A stretch of DNA of 64,000 bases from Muribaculaceae bacterium Isolate-013 (NCI). GTDB taxonomy: Bacteria; Bacteroidota; Bacteroidia; Bacteroidales; Muribaculaceae. The notes under the pieces were generated by a model that ran no database searches, was not told the origin of the DNA, and saw only the letters and a list, made by a program, of their open reading frames with translations. The position numbers and the translations under genes are program-made. Below, in pieces: positions 21,377-30,380 of this stretch (within the stretch, counting starts at the first letter, position 1; each line of letters starts with the position of its first letter). The stretch spans positions 62,001 through 126,000 of the forward strand of contig SCEJ01000001.1 in NCBI GenBank assembly GCA_004102785.1, in the 5' to 3' direction.

Positions 21377-21799
21377 ATGCTCGAACAACTTAATGAAAAC
21401 AGTATTACCCATGGCATTATCGGAGCAATCTTCGATACATATAATGCATTGGGGCCCGGCTTGCTCGAATCTGTTTATGAAGAGGTGATGACCATCATCC
21501 TGCGCGAAAAGGGCTATGAGGTGAAGACCCAGCAGACCGTACCGATAACCTTCAACGATAAAATTCTTTCAAGCACTCTCCGGCTGGATTTGATAGTCAA
21601 CGACAGCGTCATTGTTGAAATAAAATCCGTCGCGGGCCTGCAGGATGTGCACTACAAGCAATTGCTCACCTACCTTCGGCTGACAAACAAGCACGTAGGT
21701 CTGCTGGTCAATTTCAACACCGCCAATATCTCCGACAGCTTCCGCCGAGTAATAAACCCCTTATATACCCCCTCAGCCGCCCACCCCGGAAAAGGTTAG
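21377..21799 (+). CDS. GxxExxY protein (PD-(D/E)XK-like nuclease fold)
   Basis: A 140-residue protein. The family motif is present as G28-LL-E31-SV-Y34 in ALGPGLLESVYEE, and RLDLIVNDSVIVEIKSV gives Asp71, then Glu81-x-Lys83, the spacing of a PD-(D/E)XK nuclease core. The family (PF13366) is widespread in Bacteroidota and uncharacterised in most hosts. It stands alone between inverted copies of a dispersed repeat and next to short satellites; its last codons (GKG stop) are made from the first unit of a TTAGAGG array. The gene is less GC-rich than its neighbours. Possibly a mobile or defence-associated gene, but that is inference. Confidence 0.88.
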   Translation: MLEQLNENSITHGIIGAIFDTYNALGPGLLESVYEEVMTIILREKGYEVKTQQTVPITFNDKILSSTLRLDLIVNDSVIVEIKSVAGLQDVHYKQLLTYLRLTNKHVGLLVNFNTANISDSFRRVINPLYTPSAAHPGKG

Positions 21800-21906
21800 A
21801 GTATAAAGGTTAGAGGTTAGAGGTTAGAGGTTAGAGGTTAGAGGTTAGAGGTTAGAGGTTAGAGTAAAGGTCAGAGATAAAAGTTTGAGCATAAAGGTTA
21901 GAGTAT
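21793..21906. repeat. Heptamer array (GGTTAGA) overlapping the GxxExxY stop codon
   Basis: Seven or more clean tandem copies of AGGTTAG lie at about 21807-21863, with degenerate copies on both sides (AAAGGTTAGAGTATA at each end). The first degenerate copy supplies the stop codon of the GxxExxY gene at 21797-21799. Confidence 0.9.
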
Positions 21907-21943
21907 AATCGGTAATATGGTATCAACAAAATCTATTATATTT

Positions 21944-22020
21944 CCGTTTCATCCGTAGGCCGCCGGCGGCCATCCGAAGTCAGCATGGGAGCATCCGTAA
22001 ATCCGTTAGATCTGCGAGAG
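21944..22020. repeat. Dispersed repeat copy, right of the GxxExxY gene (inverted)
   Basis: A 77-bp copy in the opposite orientation to 21191-21270, starting CCGTTTCATCCGTAGG and ending GATCTGCGAGAG. The two form imperfect inverted repeats around the GxxExxY gene. Confidence 0.85.
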
Positions 22021-22032
22021 ATTCCTCCCCTG

Positions 22033-22068
22033 CGAGAGACCGGGAAATAACGAGAGACCGGGAAATAA
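22033..22068. repeat. Tandem 18-bp repeat upstream of rsmE
   Basis: CGAGAGACCGGGAAATAA occurs twice in a row (22033-22050, 22051-22068), ending 18 bases before the rsmE start. Its CGAGAG start echoes the end of the adjacent dispersed repeat. Confidence 0.8.
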
Positions 22069-22086
22069 TTTGACATATTAGAAGTT

Positions 22087-22800
22087 ATGATACAGTTTTA
22101 TGCACCGGAAATAGAGGCTGAAGGCGTACTCCCCGAGGGGGAGTCGCAGCACTGCGTGAAGGTGCTGCGCCACAAGGAGGGCGACCTCATCGACGTAATC
22201 GACGGCCGCGGCACGCGCCTGAGCTGCCGCATCACCGAGGCGCACCCCAAGCGCACCCGCGTTGAAATCACAGGGCGCACGCCGGTGCCCCCGTTCTGGC
22301 CCGCTCCCATCACCGTGGCCGTAGCTCCCACCAAGCACCTCGACCGCATGGAGTGGCTCGTGGAGAAGCTCACCGAAACGGGATTCGACCGCCTGGTGCC
22401 GCTGCTCTGCCGCTGGTCAGAGCGCAAAGAACTCAAGCCCGAGCGCCTCGAGCGCATAGCCCTCTCGGCAGTGAAGCAGAGCCTCAAGGCCACCATGCCC
22501 GAAATCTGCCCCATGACGCCGCTTAAGCGTTTCATAGCCGACAGCGCCTCCATCCCCCAGAAATTCATCGCCCACTGCGAGGCCGACAAGCCCCGCCGCC
22601 TGCTGGCGCGCGAATACCGCCCGGGGCTCCCCACAGCCATACTTATCGGCCCGGAGGGGGATTTCTCACCCGAAGAGATAGCCCTGGCACTGGAAGCAGG
22701 CTTCGTGCCGGTGTCGCTCGGCGACGCCCGCCTGCGCACCGAGACCGCCGCCCTGGCCGCCTGCCATACCTTCCACACCATAAACATGATGCAAAGATAA
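22087..22800 (+). CDS. rsmE: 16S rRNA (uracil1498-N3)-methyltransferase
   Basis: A 237-residue SPOUT-class methyltransferase that methylates U1498 of 16S rRNA in the 30S decoding region. The N-terminal PUA-like part holds ESQHCVKVLRHKEGDLIDVI; the SPOUT part has KHLDRMEWLVEKLTETGFDR, VKQSLKATMPEI and the knot signature ILIGPEGDFSPEE followed by LGDARLRTETAAL. Length is typical. The ATG at 22087 is about 18 bases after an 18-bp tandem repeat. It is followed after about 50 bases by kdsA. Confidence 0.95.
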   Translation: MIQFYAPEIEAEGVLPEGESQHCVKVLRHKEGDLIDVIDGRGTRLSCRITEAHPKRTRVEITGRTPVPPFWPAPITVAVAPTKHLDRMEWLVEKLTETGFDRLVPLLCRWSERKELKPERLERIALSAVKQSLKATMPEICPMTPLKRFIADSASIPQKFIAHCEADKPRRLLAREYRPGLPTAILIGPEGDFSPEEIALALEAGFVPVSLGDARLRTETAALAACHTFHTINMMQR

Positions 22801-22851
22801 ACCTTTCGCTCCACTGACAATCTAAAAATACTGTAATACTGTAATACGGGA

Positions 22852-23673
22852 ATGAATATAGACTTGACAAAATACCTGGCCTCCTCCCCCTGCGGCAACT
22901 TCTTCCTCCTTGCCGGCCCATGTGCCATAGAGGGGGAGCAGATGGCTCTCGACATAGCCGGCAGCGTAAAGGAGGTCACCGACCGCCTGGGCATACCCTA
23001 TGTGTTCAAAGGCTCCTATCGCAAGGCCAACCGCTCGCGCCTCGACTCCTTTACAGGGATCGGCGACCTTGAAGCGCTGCACATCCTTAAAAAAGTCAGC
23101 GACACTTACGGCATACCCGTTGTGACCGACATCCACACGGCTTCAGAGGCCGCCATGGCCGCCGAGTTTGTCGACATGCTTCAGATTCCGGCCTTCCTCT
23201 GCCGTCAGACCGACCTGCTTGTGGCGGCGGCACGCACCGGAAAGATGGTAAACATCAAGAAAGGACAGTTCCTGTCGCCCGGAGCCATGACACACGCCGT
23301 GGAGAAAGTGCGCCAGGCAGGCAACCCGCAGGTTGCGATAACCGAGCGCGGCACCACCTTCGGCTACCAGGACCTTATCGTGGACTACCGCGGCATACCC
23401 GAGATGCAGCAGAACGGCTGCCCGGTGATACTCGACATCACCCATTCGCTCCAGCAGCCCAACCAGGCTGCCGGCGTGACCGGCGGTCGCCCCGAGATGA
23501 TCGAGACCGTGGCCCGCGCCGGAATCGCCGTGGGGTGCGACGGCATATTCATCGAGACCCATCCCGAGCCGTCGAAAGCCCTCTCCGACGGCGCCAACAT
23601 GCTGCGTCTCGACCTGCTCCCCGCTCTGCTCGAACACCTCACCGCCCTGCGGATGACAATCAACAAATTCTGA
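22852..23673 (+). CDS. kdsA: 3-deoxy-8-phosphooctulonate synthase
   Basis: A 273-residue KdsA that condenses phosphoenolpyruvate with arabinose 5-phosphate to Kdo 8-phosphate, the committed step of the LPS inner-core sugar. Visible landmarks are FLLAGPCAIEGEQMAL, YVFKGSYRKANRSR, VVTDIHTASEA, LCRQTDLLVAAA, NIKKGQFLSPG and DGIFIETHPEPSKALSDGAN. Length matches the family. The downstream TPR gene begins two bases after its stop and is probably cotranscribed. Confidence 0.97.
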   Translation: MNIDLTKYLASSPCGNFFLLAGPCAIEGEQMALDIAGSVKEVTDRLGIPYVFKGSYRKANRSRLDSFTGIGDLEALHILKKVSDTYGIPVVTDIHTASEAAMAAEFVDMLQIPAFLCRQTDLLVAAARTGKMVNIKKGQFLSPGAMTHAVEKVRQAGNPQVAITERGTTFGYQDLIVDYRGIPEMQQNGCPVILDITHSLQQPNQAAGVTGGRPEMIETVARAGIAVGCDGIFIETHPEPSKALSDGANMLRLDLLPALLEHLTALRMTINKF

Positions 23674-23675
23674 AT

Positions 23676-25277
23676 ATGAAGATACGAAATATAGCCGCGG
23701 CCCTGATGCTCGGAGCCGCCACACTCCCCGCCTTCGCCCAGCAGGGACTTGACAACCCCATGACACGGGCCATGATGGAGGTCTACGACAAGGAACTCGC
23801 CTCCAACCCCGACAACGCCGAGGTGCTCTTCCGCCGCGCAAACGAATACTACCGTTTCAACCAGTATCTGCGCGCCCTGGCCGATGCCGACGGCGCCATA
23901 AAGAACGCCCCCGCCAACGACCGCGATTTCCGGGCCGCTGCCTATCAGCTCCGCGGCGAAATCTACCAGATGCTCGAGAAATACTCCGAGGCGCTGGCCG
24001 ATTTCACCGAATCGCTCAAAGCCGACCCCTCCTCATTCATGGCTCTCTACCAGAAAGCCAACTGCGAATTCGAGCTGGGCGACTATGCCGCCGCAAAAGC
24101 CGATTACACACGTCTGCGCGCGCATAACCAGCGCGGCGTGGAAGCCCTCACCGGCCTGGCCCGTGTGGCCGTCAAGGAGAACAACCTCGGCATAGCCCAA
24201 GGATATATGGACGACGCCGTGGCCATGATGCCCGCCGACTCCGATATCTACGTGCGCCGCGCATCGGTGCGCCGCGCCATGGGCAACAACACCGGCGCCG
24301 TCGACGACCTCGTGATGGCAATCTCCATCGACTCCAACAACCGCGCCTTCCAGGAGCTCGTCAATATGGCCGACGCCGACTACCCCGCCGTCATCACCGG
24401 ACTCGGCAACGCAATAGCCCAGGCTCCCGAGCAAGGGATGTTCTACTATATCCGCGGTGTGATAGCGCAGGCCCACGCCCACTACCCCTCGGCCATAGCC
24501 GACTACCGCCGCATTATCGACAACAACCTCTACAACTACGCCGGCCTCTACAATTCGCTTGCCGAATGCTATCTGGCTCTCTGCAAATATCCCGAAGCCA
24601 CCGACAACGTAAACCAGGCGATAGCGATGACGGCCGACAACGCTCCCTACTATCTCACCCTCGCCCGGATACAGCGCGCCCAGGGACTCGCCAGCGAGGC
24701 TATGGCCAATGTGCAGAGATGCCTCACGGTCGATGCATCCAACGCCGCCGCCCTCACCGAGAAAGGACTGTGTCTCTACGACCTCGGCCGCTTCGACGAA
24801 GCCTCCATAGTGTTCGGTGAGATGATAATGGACACCCCCGACGAAGCCATGCCCTACCTGCTCCAGGCATGGGTGCTCAACGATGGCCTCAAGCAGCCCG
24901 CCAAGGCCATGCAGCTCTACCGCCGTATGCTCGACGCCATACCCGCCGAGGCCGACACCCCCGCCGCCCTCGCCAAAGGGTTGCGCGGATTCGCCATGCT
25001 CTTCACCAACAAAAAAGAGGATGCCCTGGCATGGGCCGCAGAACTGCTGAAGGAGAAAGACACCGACGGCTCGCGCAGCTACCTCGCGGCGTGCCTCTAC
25101 GCCCAGGCCGGCGACAACGAAAAAGCCCTGGATTGCGCCTCGCAGGCCATGCAGCTCGGCTACTCCGACGTGTGGAACTGGACCCGCAACGACAATACCC
25201 GCGTCAATGTGGCGCCCCTGCGCCAGGGCCCGGCCCTGACCGACCTCATGGCCCGCTACGCCTACATCTTCGAGTGA
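23676..25277 (+). CDS. Exported tetratricopeptide-repeat protein
   Basis: About 533 residues. The ATG at 23676 opens a signal peptide (MKIRNIAAALMLGAATLPAF, cleavage after FAQ); in-frame starts further upstream overlap kdsA and are rejected. From residue 35 to the C-terminus it is a run of TPR helices (AEVLFRRANEYYRFNQYLRA, SEALADFTESLKADPSSFMA, AIADYRRIIDNNLYNYAGLY, AAALTEKGLCLYDLGRFDEA). Probably periplasmic and a scaffold for protein contacts; no catalytic motif is present. Its position right behind kdsA suggests an envelope role but does not prove one. Confidence 0.8.
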   Translation: MKIRNIAAALMLGAATLPAFAQQGLDNPMTRAMMEVYDKELASNPDNAEVLFRRANEYYRFNQYLRALADADGAIKNAPANDRDFRAAAYQLRGEIYQMLEKYSEALADFTESLKADPSSFMALYQKANCEFELGDYAAAKADYTRLRAHNQRGVEALTGLARVAVKENNLGIAQGYMDDAVAMMPADSDIYVRRASVRRAMGNNTGAVDDLVMAISIDSNNRAFQELVNMADADYPAVITGLGNAIAQAPEQGMFYYIRGVIAQAHAHYPSAIADYRRIIDNNLYNYAGLYNSLAECYLALCKYPEATDNVNQAIAMTADNAPYYLTLARIQRAQGLASEAMANVQRCLTVDASNAAALTEKGLCLYDLGRFDEASIVFGEMIMDTPDEAMPYLLQAWVLNDGLKQPAKAMQLYRRMLDAIPAEADTPAALAKGLRGFAMLFTNKKEDALAWAAELLKEKDTDGSRSYLAACLYAQAGDNEKALDCASQAMQLGYSDVWNWTRNDNTRVNVAPLRQGPALTDLMARYAYIFE

Positions 25278-25324
25278 CGCCCCCCACTCCGGCCATATCC
25301 GATGCCGGAATACATCAAGGGCGA

Positions 25325-25457
25325 TGTATCAAAATTTCCGGTAGCAGCCATGCAGTAGGGACGCTCCGTTGAGCGTCCGCGCAAACGACTGGGAATCAAT
25401 TATTTCTCCGGACGCTCCACGGAACATCCCTACTGCGGGAGCGGCAATTTTGACACA
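25325..25457. repeat. MITE-like inverted repeat downstream of the TPR gene
   Basis: A 28-base arm (25352-25379, begins GCAGTAGGGACGCTCCGTTG) pairs with 25409-25436 at 25 of 28 positions. Outside it a second arm (25325-25345) pairs with about 25437-25457 (TGTATCAAAATTTCCG against TGTGTCAAAATTGCCG). The block forms one long hairpin with a central 29-base loop and carries no gene, which fits a miniature transposable element or a REP-type element. Confidence 0.75.
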
Positions 25458-25479
25458 CCTCTTTTTTCGTAAAGAGGTG
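25456..25479. terminator. Small hairpin between convergent genes
   Basis: CACCTCTTT (25456-25464) pairs with AAAGAGGTG (25471-25479), lying between the convergent TPR and mgtC-type genes. It may serve as a transcription end for either strand; evidence is weak. Confidence 0.3.
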
Positions 25480-25507
25480 CGGCCTGCGGAGTGATGGCGG
25501 CAGGGGG

Positions 25508-26224
25508 TCAGACCTGTGAGGCCAGCGAGAGGCTCACGGTGTCGCCGGCCGCGCGAAGGTCGGCGAACATCGGCAGATAGTTGCGGTGCGAAGGCGAAAG
25601 GATGATGAAACTGAGATTCGTCACGCTATGCTCGTAATCGTAATCTATGAAGTAGGTGGAGAGGTGCACTTTATGCTCGCTGAACACCTTTTCATACGGA
25701 CGGATATCCTGCACAATGCCACGCACCACGATTTTTACCGCGCGATTCTCCTGACCGAGGTTCGCGCGGTGCTCGTAATACTCGAATGCCACGAGAATCA
25801 CCAGAATAAGCACCGTGGCGATTATCGAGCTCCAGTACATGCCCACCCCGACGGCCATACCGATAATGGCCGTCATCCATATGCCGGCGGCGGTGGTGAG
25901 TCCGCGCACCGACCCTTTCATATGAATCATGGCGCCGCCGCCAAGAAAACCTACACCGGTAATCACCTGCGCGGCGATACGCCCCGGGTCGCCGTTCTTC
26001 AGCCCCATATACACCTGCGGCACATAGATTGACAGGAGCATTGCCAGGCATGCCCCCATTGAAATCAGCGCGAAAGTGCGCACCCCGGCAATCTGCCCTT
26101 TGCGCTTGCGCTCGGCACCCACAATCATGCCGAGCGCCATCGACAGCATCAGGCGGAACACCGTATTGCCGATATTGACCTCCGTAGAGCCCAGACTGTC
26201 GATTATGTTCCTTACTATATCCAT
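25508..26224 (-). CDS. MgtC/SapB family membrane protein
   Basis: A 238-residue inner-membrane protein. The N-terminal 150 residues hold about five hydrophobic segments with the family landmarks MALGMIVGAERKRKGQIAGV, RTFALISMGACLAMLLSI, AAQVITGVGFLGGGAMIHMK and RGLTTAAGIWMTAIIGMAVG; the C-terminal 75 residues are soluble and ACT-like. MgtC proteins are linked to growth at low magnesium and F-ATPase modulation in some bacteria; environmental homologues are mostly uncharacterised. It is monocistronic with its own promoter, adjacent to the terminator of the large surface protein. Confidence 0.88.
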   Translation of the reverse strand: MDIVRNIIDSLGSTEVNIGNTVFRLMLSMALGMIVGAERKRKGQIAGVRTFALISMGACLAMLLSIYVPQVYMGLKNGDPGRIAAQVITGVGFLGGGAMIHMKGSVRGLTTAAGIWMTAIIGMAVGVGMYWSSIIATVLILVILVAFEYYEHRANLGQENRAVKIVVRGIVQDIRPYEKVFSEHKVHLSTYFIDYDYEHSVTNLSFIILSPSHRNYLPMFADLRAAGDTVSLSLASQV

Positions 26225-26266
26225 AAGCTAATCGGATGGAAATTATACCATCAGTTATTTATAACA

Positions 26267-26297
26267 CAAAAATAACGCATTTTGCCTATACCACAAA
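26267..26297 (-). promoter_or_regulatory. Bacteroidota-type promoter of the mgtC-type gene
   Basis: Minus-strand TTTG (26297-26294), 19 bases, TATTTTTG (26274-26267). The -33 box directly abuts the terminator stem of the upstream gene. Confidence 0.55.
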
Positions 26298-26328
26298 ACG
26301 CGGGCGCGGAAAAAATCCGCGCCCGCGT
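26298..26328 (-). terminator. Terminator hairpin of the large FN3 surface-protein gene
   Basis: ACGCGGGCGCGGA (26298-26310) pairs exactly with 26316-26328 across a 5-base loop, 22 bases after the stop codon; the minus-strand side continues with TTTTG. Confidence 0.75.
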
Positions 26329-26350
26329 CAGAGTGTTATTTCAAAGTAGA

Positions 26351-29300
26351 TTATTTCACTGCAACCTTAACGGTGCGGCCGTTGACCGAAACCAGATAGA
26401 TACCAGCCGTGGCAGGCACCAGCACCGTCTCGTCGGAGAGCGACATGGCGGCTACCGCCACGCCCGAAGCGTTATGCACCGTCACGGCAGCCTCGCCGGC
26501 AACTCCGATACGTATGGCTCCGGTCACTCCGGCCACATCGGCGAGCACCATTGCGGAGCCTACCCCCGAGAGGCCGAGGAAAGTCACGAAGCTCTCATCA
26601 GTCGGACCGCTTGCATAGTTGGCCCTGACTCCGGCAATATGCTCGCCCTCCGGCACACCGGTGAACACCAGCGATGTCCCGGCCACATTGGCGGCATATT
26701 CCTCGCCGTCGAGCGAAACCGTATAGTCAACCACACGCCAGGTGTCAACGTAATTGGCCATAGGGTCCTGTTCGTTCCACCTGAAGAGATACTCGTGGCC
26801 ATTGTCGCCGTCCTTATGCGTCACGCTCAGGCCGAAAGGCACCGTTGTAAGCTCCGCCATGCATACGTCGGCGGCCACATCGGCATCAAGAGCAATATCC
26901 TCGCTCCAGTCATGGAATCCGTCGATTCTCACACTGACTGAATAGTTACCCTTGGGGAGGAAACCGATCTCCACGGCATTGTTCTCGTGAACAAGCTCAT
27001 ATGGTTCGGCGCCATCATTGTCAATATCGGCTATGGTCACGGAATACTCTTCGGGGAGCCAGCCGTTGTCGGAGGTAACGGCCACCGAGAGACGCGCATA
27101 ATCCTCAGCCTTGATTTCAAGCGACACTGCGGCCGGGATAGAGGTGAGACCGCCGCTCACCGCGCGGACCTCGAATTCGTGCACACCGTAGCCGGCATAC
27201 TCCACAACAAACATTTTCTGCTGCGTTGACGCGAGTTTCACGCCATTGTAGCTCACCTCAAACACAACGTCATCGGCATACGGAGCATCGGCATTCTCCT
27301 CCCACGAGAGGGTCACGTCGTTGCGTCCGGAGAACACATCGTGTGTATACTCAGCCTGCAGACCGGCCGGAGCGGCAGGCAGGTCAAGGCTTACGATATT
27401 GGACGGCTGAGCCTCTCCGTCGGGATACACGGCGGTGACAAAAAACTCCAGCGGAGCGCCGTCGGCCGGAGCCTGCAGCGATTCGAGCAGGAAGCTCAGC
27501 TCTTCCGACGAAAGGAGGTCGCTGTTCAGTCGGCCTACGCCTTTCTGATATACATTGTAGCCTGACAGCGGAGCGGGATTGTTCTCCTCGATGAGCAGAT
27601 CGTCGATCCACATGGCGCTTGCATACGAAACATATGAATTGAGATGGACAGCGATATATTTAGCCTCGACGGGAATGTCGCTGTACTTGCGTGTATTCAG
27701 CTTGTTGTTGGCCTTCACGGGGTCAGCGCCGTACGACGAAGTTGTCTCCTTCTTGATCAGATTGGTGAAAGCCTCCGCCGGATTCTCCGGGTCATAGTCA
27801 CCGGTGGCATAGAGCACCTCGAAATCATGCGAGGACGAACCCTCCTTGAAACCGATCTTCATCGAGAAGTCGAATGTCGAGATATCGGCTCCGGAAAGCG
27901 GGGGCGAAATCAGCCAGTCGTTCTGGCGGGTGTACGAGGCGATAGTGACACCGAGGGCATTCTGCCCTTTCACTTCAAGAGTGGAATTGGGATGAAACAC
28001 ATTGAGCTTTGAGCCGGAGCAAAGATACCAGGTGTTGCCCGGCTTCTCGTCAAGGTCAAGAATCGTGAAGCCGTTGATATTGTCGGTGGCGCCCTCCTCG
28101 GCCTCTTCAAAATTCTCGGATATCCTCAGGGGAGAATATCCGGGTTCGCCGGCAGCGTCCCATGAAAGAGCCTTGCCGTCATCGCCGTCGGCAATCACGA
28201 GATTCTCCACGGGGGCGTGCGGAGCGAAAGCGGTGGTTATCACCAGGGGCGACGAAACATTGTTGTCGGGAGCGGCATCGCCGTCATAAATCACCTTGGC
28301 CGTAAATGAGTAAGATTCGGCTGCCAGCATAAGGTCGGCGCCCGGGGTGAATGCCAGGGAGTACTTCACCGACGAGAGGGGCTGAAGGTCCACCATATCC
28401 GGCATGTCGAAGCTGATGCCGAGATCCGACTCAAGCTCCAGGGCGTATGAATCGGAAGCCACCGGGGTCGAGCCGTTGTTGGCCACCGTAATCTCAAGAG
28501 AGGTTTCCTGGCCGGCCACCATGCGCACCGGGCCGTTGAGGGCTACCTGGAGGTCATCTTCCACTGCGTTGAAAATGCGCACGGCGTCAAGTGCCATATT
28601 GTTGCCGTATTCATTGACCGTGAGGAATCCCACCCGGTAGGTGGAGCATTCGGCGGCCAGGGCGTCGCCCAGGAGTATGTTGTACTTCTGCCATCCGAGC
28701 TTATCCTCATCTGTCTGGTAACGAAGTATATGGCTGTCGGCCACGTCCATCCATTCGCCGTTGTCGTTTGACACCTGCAGCTTTATCCCCTCATTGGGCT
28801 TGCTTGAACCGTTGTCGTGGTGGAACCAAAATTCCACCACCGGAGCTATCGACGACGACCGTGAAATCGGCGCCGTCACCAGACGGCTCTGGTTACTGAT
28901 ATTGGCGCCATAAGACTCAAAGCCGGCAAGACCGCCGTCATCATCAACAGAGAGTATATCGGCCGATGAGCCGTAACGCCCTACATAAAATGATGAGAAC
29001 GGCTTCCATGCATATGTCGAAGATGTGGAGACCTGCTCCACATCCCATACACCGCCGAAAGAGCCGCCGGCAAACGAATCGGCGAATGGAAGGTCGATAT
29101 GCCCTGCCTTCACGGCGGCAGTCAATGCCGCGGCCGACTCCTTGGAGCCGTTTTTGGCCGTGACTGTGTACTGGAGTCTCACGGGGCGCGAGGGCGCATA
29201 GCTGTCGGTATATGTGGTAACACCGGTTACCGAGCCAAGCTGCTGCTCCACACCGTCGACCACGCGGCTCACTGTATAGACCAGCGATGAAGCGTCAAGG

Positions 29301-30250
29301 GGTATGCCGTGGATGCCGGCAGGCGCCTGCCAGGTCACAGTGCGAGTGTCGCCATCGGAGGTGAAAGCCGGGTTGCCGGGAGCGGCCGGGGTTTCGAGCC
29401 CTACAAATGTGGACTGCCCCACGCTCTGCGACACCTCCTCGCCCTGGGCCACCGTCACGGAATAAGTCACCGTTCCTTCTGGCGCCTCGGAGTCGGTCCA
29501 GCTTACCGTGGAGCCGGGAGCTCCATTGCCTGATTCCACCTCTGTGCCGTCACGTTTTATTGAATATGAAAGATCTCCGGCAATACTTTGGCCGGTAATG
29601 GTTGATGAGGGAAGTGTGAATGTGACGGTGGCGCTTGCGGCACCCGATGCATCGGGTGTCACAACAAAATCAGCCGGGGCTTCCGGGCGTGCCGACTGCC
29701 CCAGGCGGAATACCTGGAAATTATATACTTTGGCGAATTTCTCCTTGCCCAGCAGTGAAAGGCGATAGGAGCCGGAGGAGGGCACAACGAACTCGCAGGT
29801 CTTTACATGCGAATCATTCGGAATGCCGATATAGGGCAGCCCGGTGTATGCGGCCAGCACCTGGAAAGTGCGCGGGTCGTCGCCCTGGCCGAGCAGCAGG
29901 TCGATTGACGCTGCTTTGGTGGTGCCGCTTTCGTACGACAACGGAGTAAGCTGCACGGAATACAGCACACCGGCCTCGAACTCGATTTCAGGAGTAGTGA
30001 CATAATCCTTCACATACGGGCCATATCCGGATGTATTGTAATACCACAGCCGCATGTATCCGCCTGCATAGTTATTCCATTCCCATGCACAGGAGCGGTC
30101 GTAGTCATACACCGCCGTGGTGCACTGAGCGAACTCACTGGCCGTTGTAATCTTGAATAAAGGTTCCGTGGAGTCCTGCGCAGCCGCCGGTGAATAACCG
30201 GCCAACGCCACCGACATACCGAGAACCATTGTGAGTAATGATTGCTTCAT
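26351..30250 (-). CDS. Large secreted FN3 protein with choice-of-anchor-type domains and type-A sorting domain
   Basis: About 1299 residues. ATG 30250 gives a signal peptide (MKQSLLTMVLGMSVALAGYS, cleavage after AAAQ); the in-frame extension to 30340 lacks one. Fibronectin type III modules are visible at about 185-385 (ARPEAPADFVVTPDASG and ETPAAPGNPAFTSDGDTRTV). Two lectin-like choice-of-anchor domains follow, about 390-560 (DSFAGGSFGGVWDVEQVSTS, TAPISRSSS, VEFWFHHDNG) and about 700-880 (GFTILDLDEKPGNTWYLCSG, DWLISPPLSGADISTFDFSM). The C-terminus (EAAVTVHNASGVAVAAMSLS, then ATAGIYLVSVNGRTVKVAVK) is a type-A T9SS sorting domain. Expected on the cell surface; ligand unknown. Confidence 0.8.
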   Translation of the reverse strand: MKQSLLTMVLGMSVALAGYSPAAAQDSTEPLFKITTASEFAQCTTAVYDYDRSCAWEWNNYAGGYMRLWYYNTSGYGPYVKDYVTTPEIEFEAGVLYSVQLTPLSYESGTTKAASIDLLLGQGDDPRTFQVLAAYTGLPYIGIPNDSHVKTCEFVVPSSGSYRLSLLGKEKFAKVYNFQVFRLGQSARPEAPADFVVTPDASGAASATVTFTLPSSTITGQSIAGDLSYSIKRDGTEVESGNGAPGSTVSWTDSEAPEGTVTYSVTVAQGEEVSQSVGQSTFVGLETPAAPGNPAFTSDGDTRTVTWQAPAGIHGIPLDASSLVYTVSRVVDGVEQQLGSVTGVTTYTDSYAPSRPVRLQYTVTAKNGSKESAAALTAAVKAGHIDLPFADSFAGGSFGGVWDVEQVSTSSTYAWKPFSSFYVGRYGSSADILSVDDDGGLAGFESYGANISNQSRLVTAPISRSSSIAPVVEFWFHHDNGSSKPNEGIKLQVSNDNGEWMDVADSHILRYQTDEDKLGWQKYNILLGDALAAECSTYRVGFLTVNEYGNNMALDAVRIFNAVEDDLQVALNGPVRMVAGQETSLEITVANNGSTPVASDSYALELESDLGISFDMPDMVDLQPLSSVKYSLAFTPGADLMLAAESYSFTAKVIYDGDAAPDNNVSSPLVITTAFAPHAPVENLVIADGDDGKALSWDAAGEPGYSPLRISENFEEAEEGATDNINGFTILDLDEKPGNTWYLCSGSKLNVFHPNSTLEVKGQNALGVTIASYTRQNDWLISPPLSGADISTFDFSMKIGFKEGSSSHDFEVLYATGDYDPENPAEAFTNLIKKETTSSYGADPVKANNKLNTRKYSDIPVEAKYIAVHLNSYVSYASAMWIDDLLIEENNPAPLSGYNVYQKGVGRLNSDLLSSEELSFLLESLQAPADGAPLEFFVTAVYPDGEAQPSNIVSLDLPAAPAGLQAEYTHDVFSGRNDVTLSWEENADAPYADDVVFEVSYNGVKLASTQQKMFVVEYAGYGVHEFEVRAVSGGLTSIPAAVSLEIKAEDYARLSVAVTSDNGWLPEEYSVTIADIDNDGAEPYELVHENNAVEIGFLPKGNYSVSVRIDGFHDWSEDIALDADVAADVCMAELTTVPFGLSVTHKDGDNGHEYLFRWNEQDPMANYVDTWRVVDYTVSLDGEEYAANVAGTSLVFTGVPEGEHIAGVRANYASGPTDESFVTFLGLSGVGSAMVLADVAGVTGAIRIGVAGEAAVTVHNASGVAVAAMSLSDETVLVPATAGIYLVSVNGRTVKVAVK

Positions 30251-30372
30251 AAGCCTATACTGTATCAATCTTAAATAGCAATTTGAAAGTTTTACAACAA
30301 AACAAGCCGATTGTCGCGCACAATATATATAAATATTCACTCATTATGCAGAAACACTCCACTGTTTAGTGG

Positions 30373-30380
30373 CAAAGTTA
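30373..30380 (-). promoter_or_regulatory. Probable -7 box of the large FN3 surface-protein gene
   Basis: Minus-strand TAACTTTG, an ideal -7 element 123 bases upstream of the start codon. No clear -33 element was found. Confidence 0.45.

Noticed and set aside
21793-21906. Telomere-like array
   Set aside because: The heptamer resembles eukaryotic telomere units only loosely and sits inside a bacterial chromosome next to a gene end.
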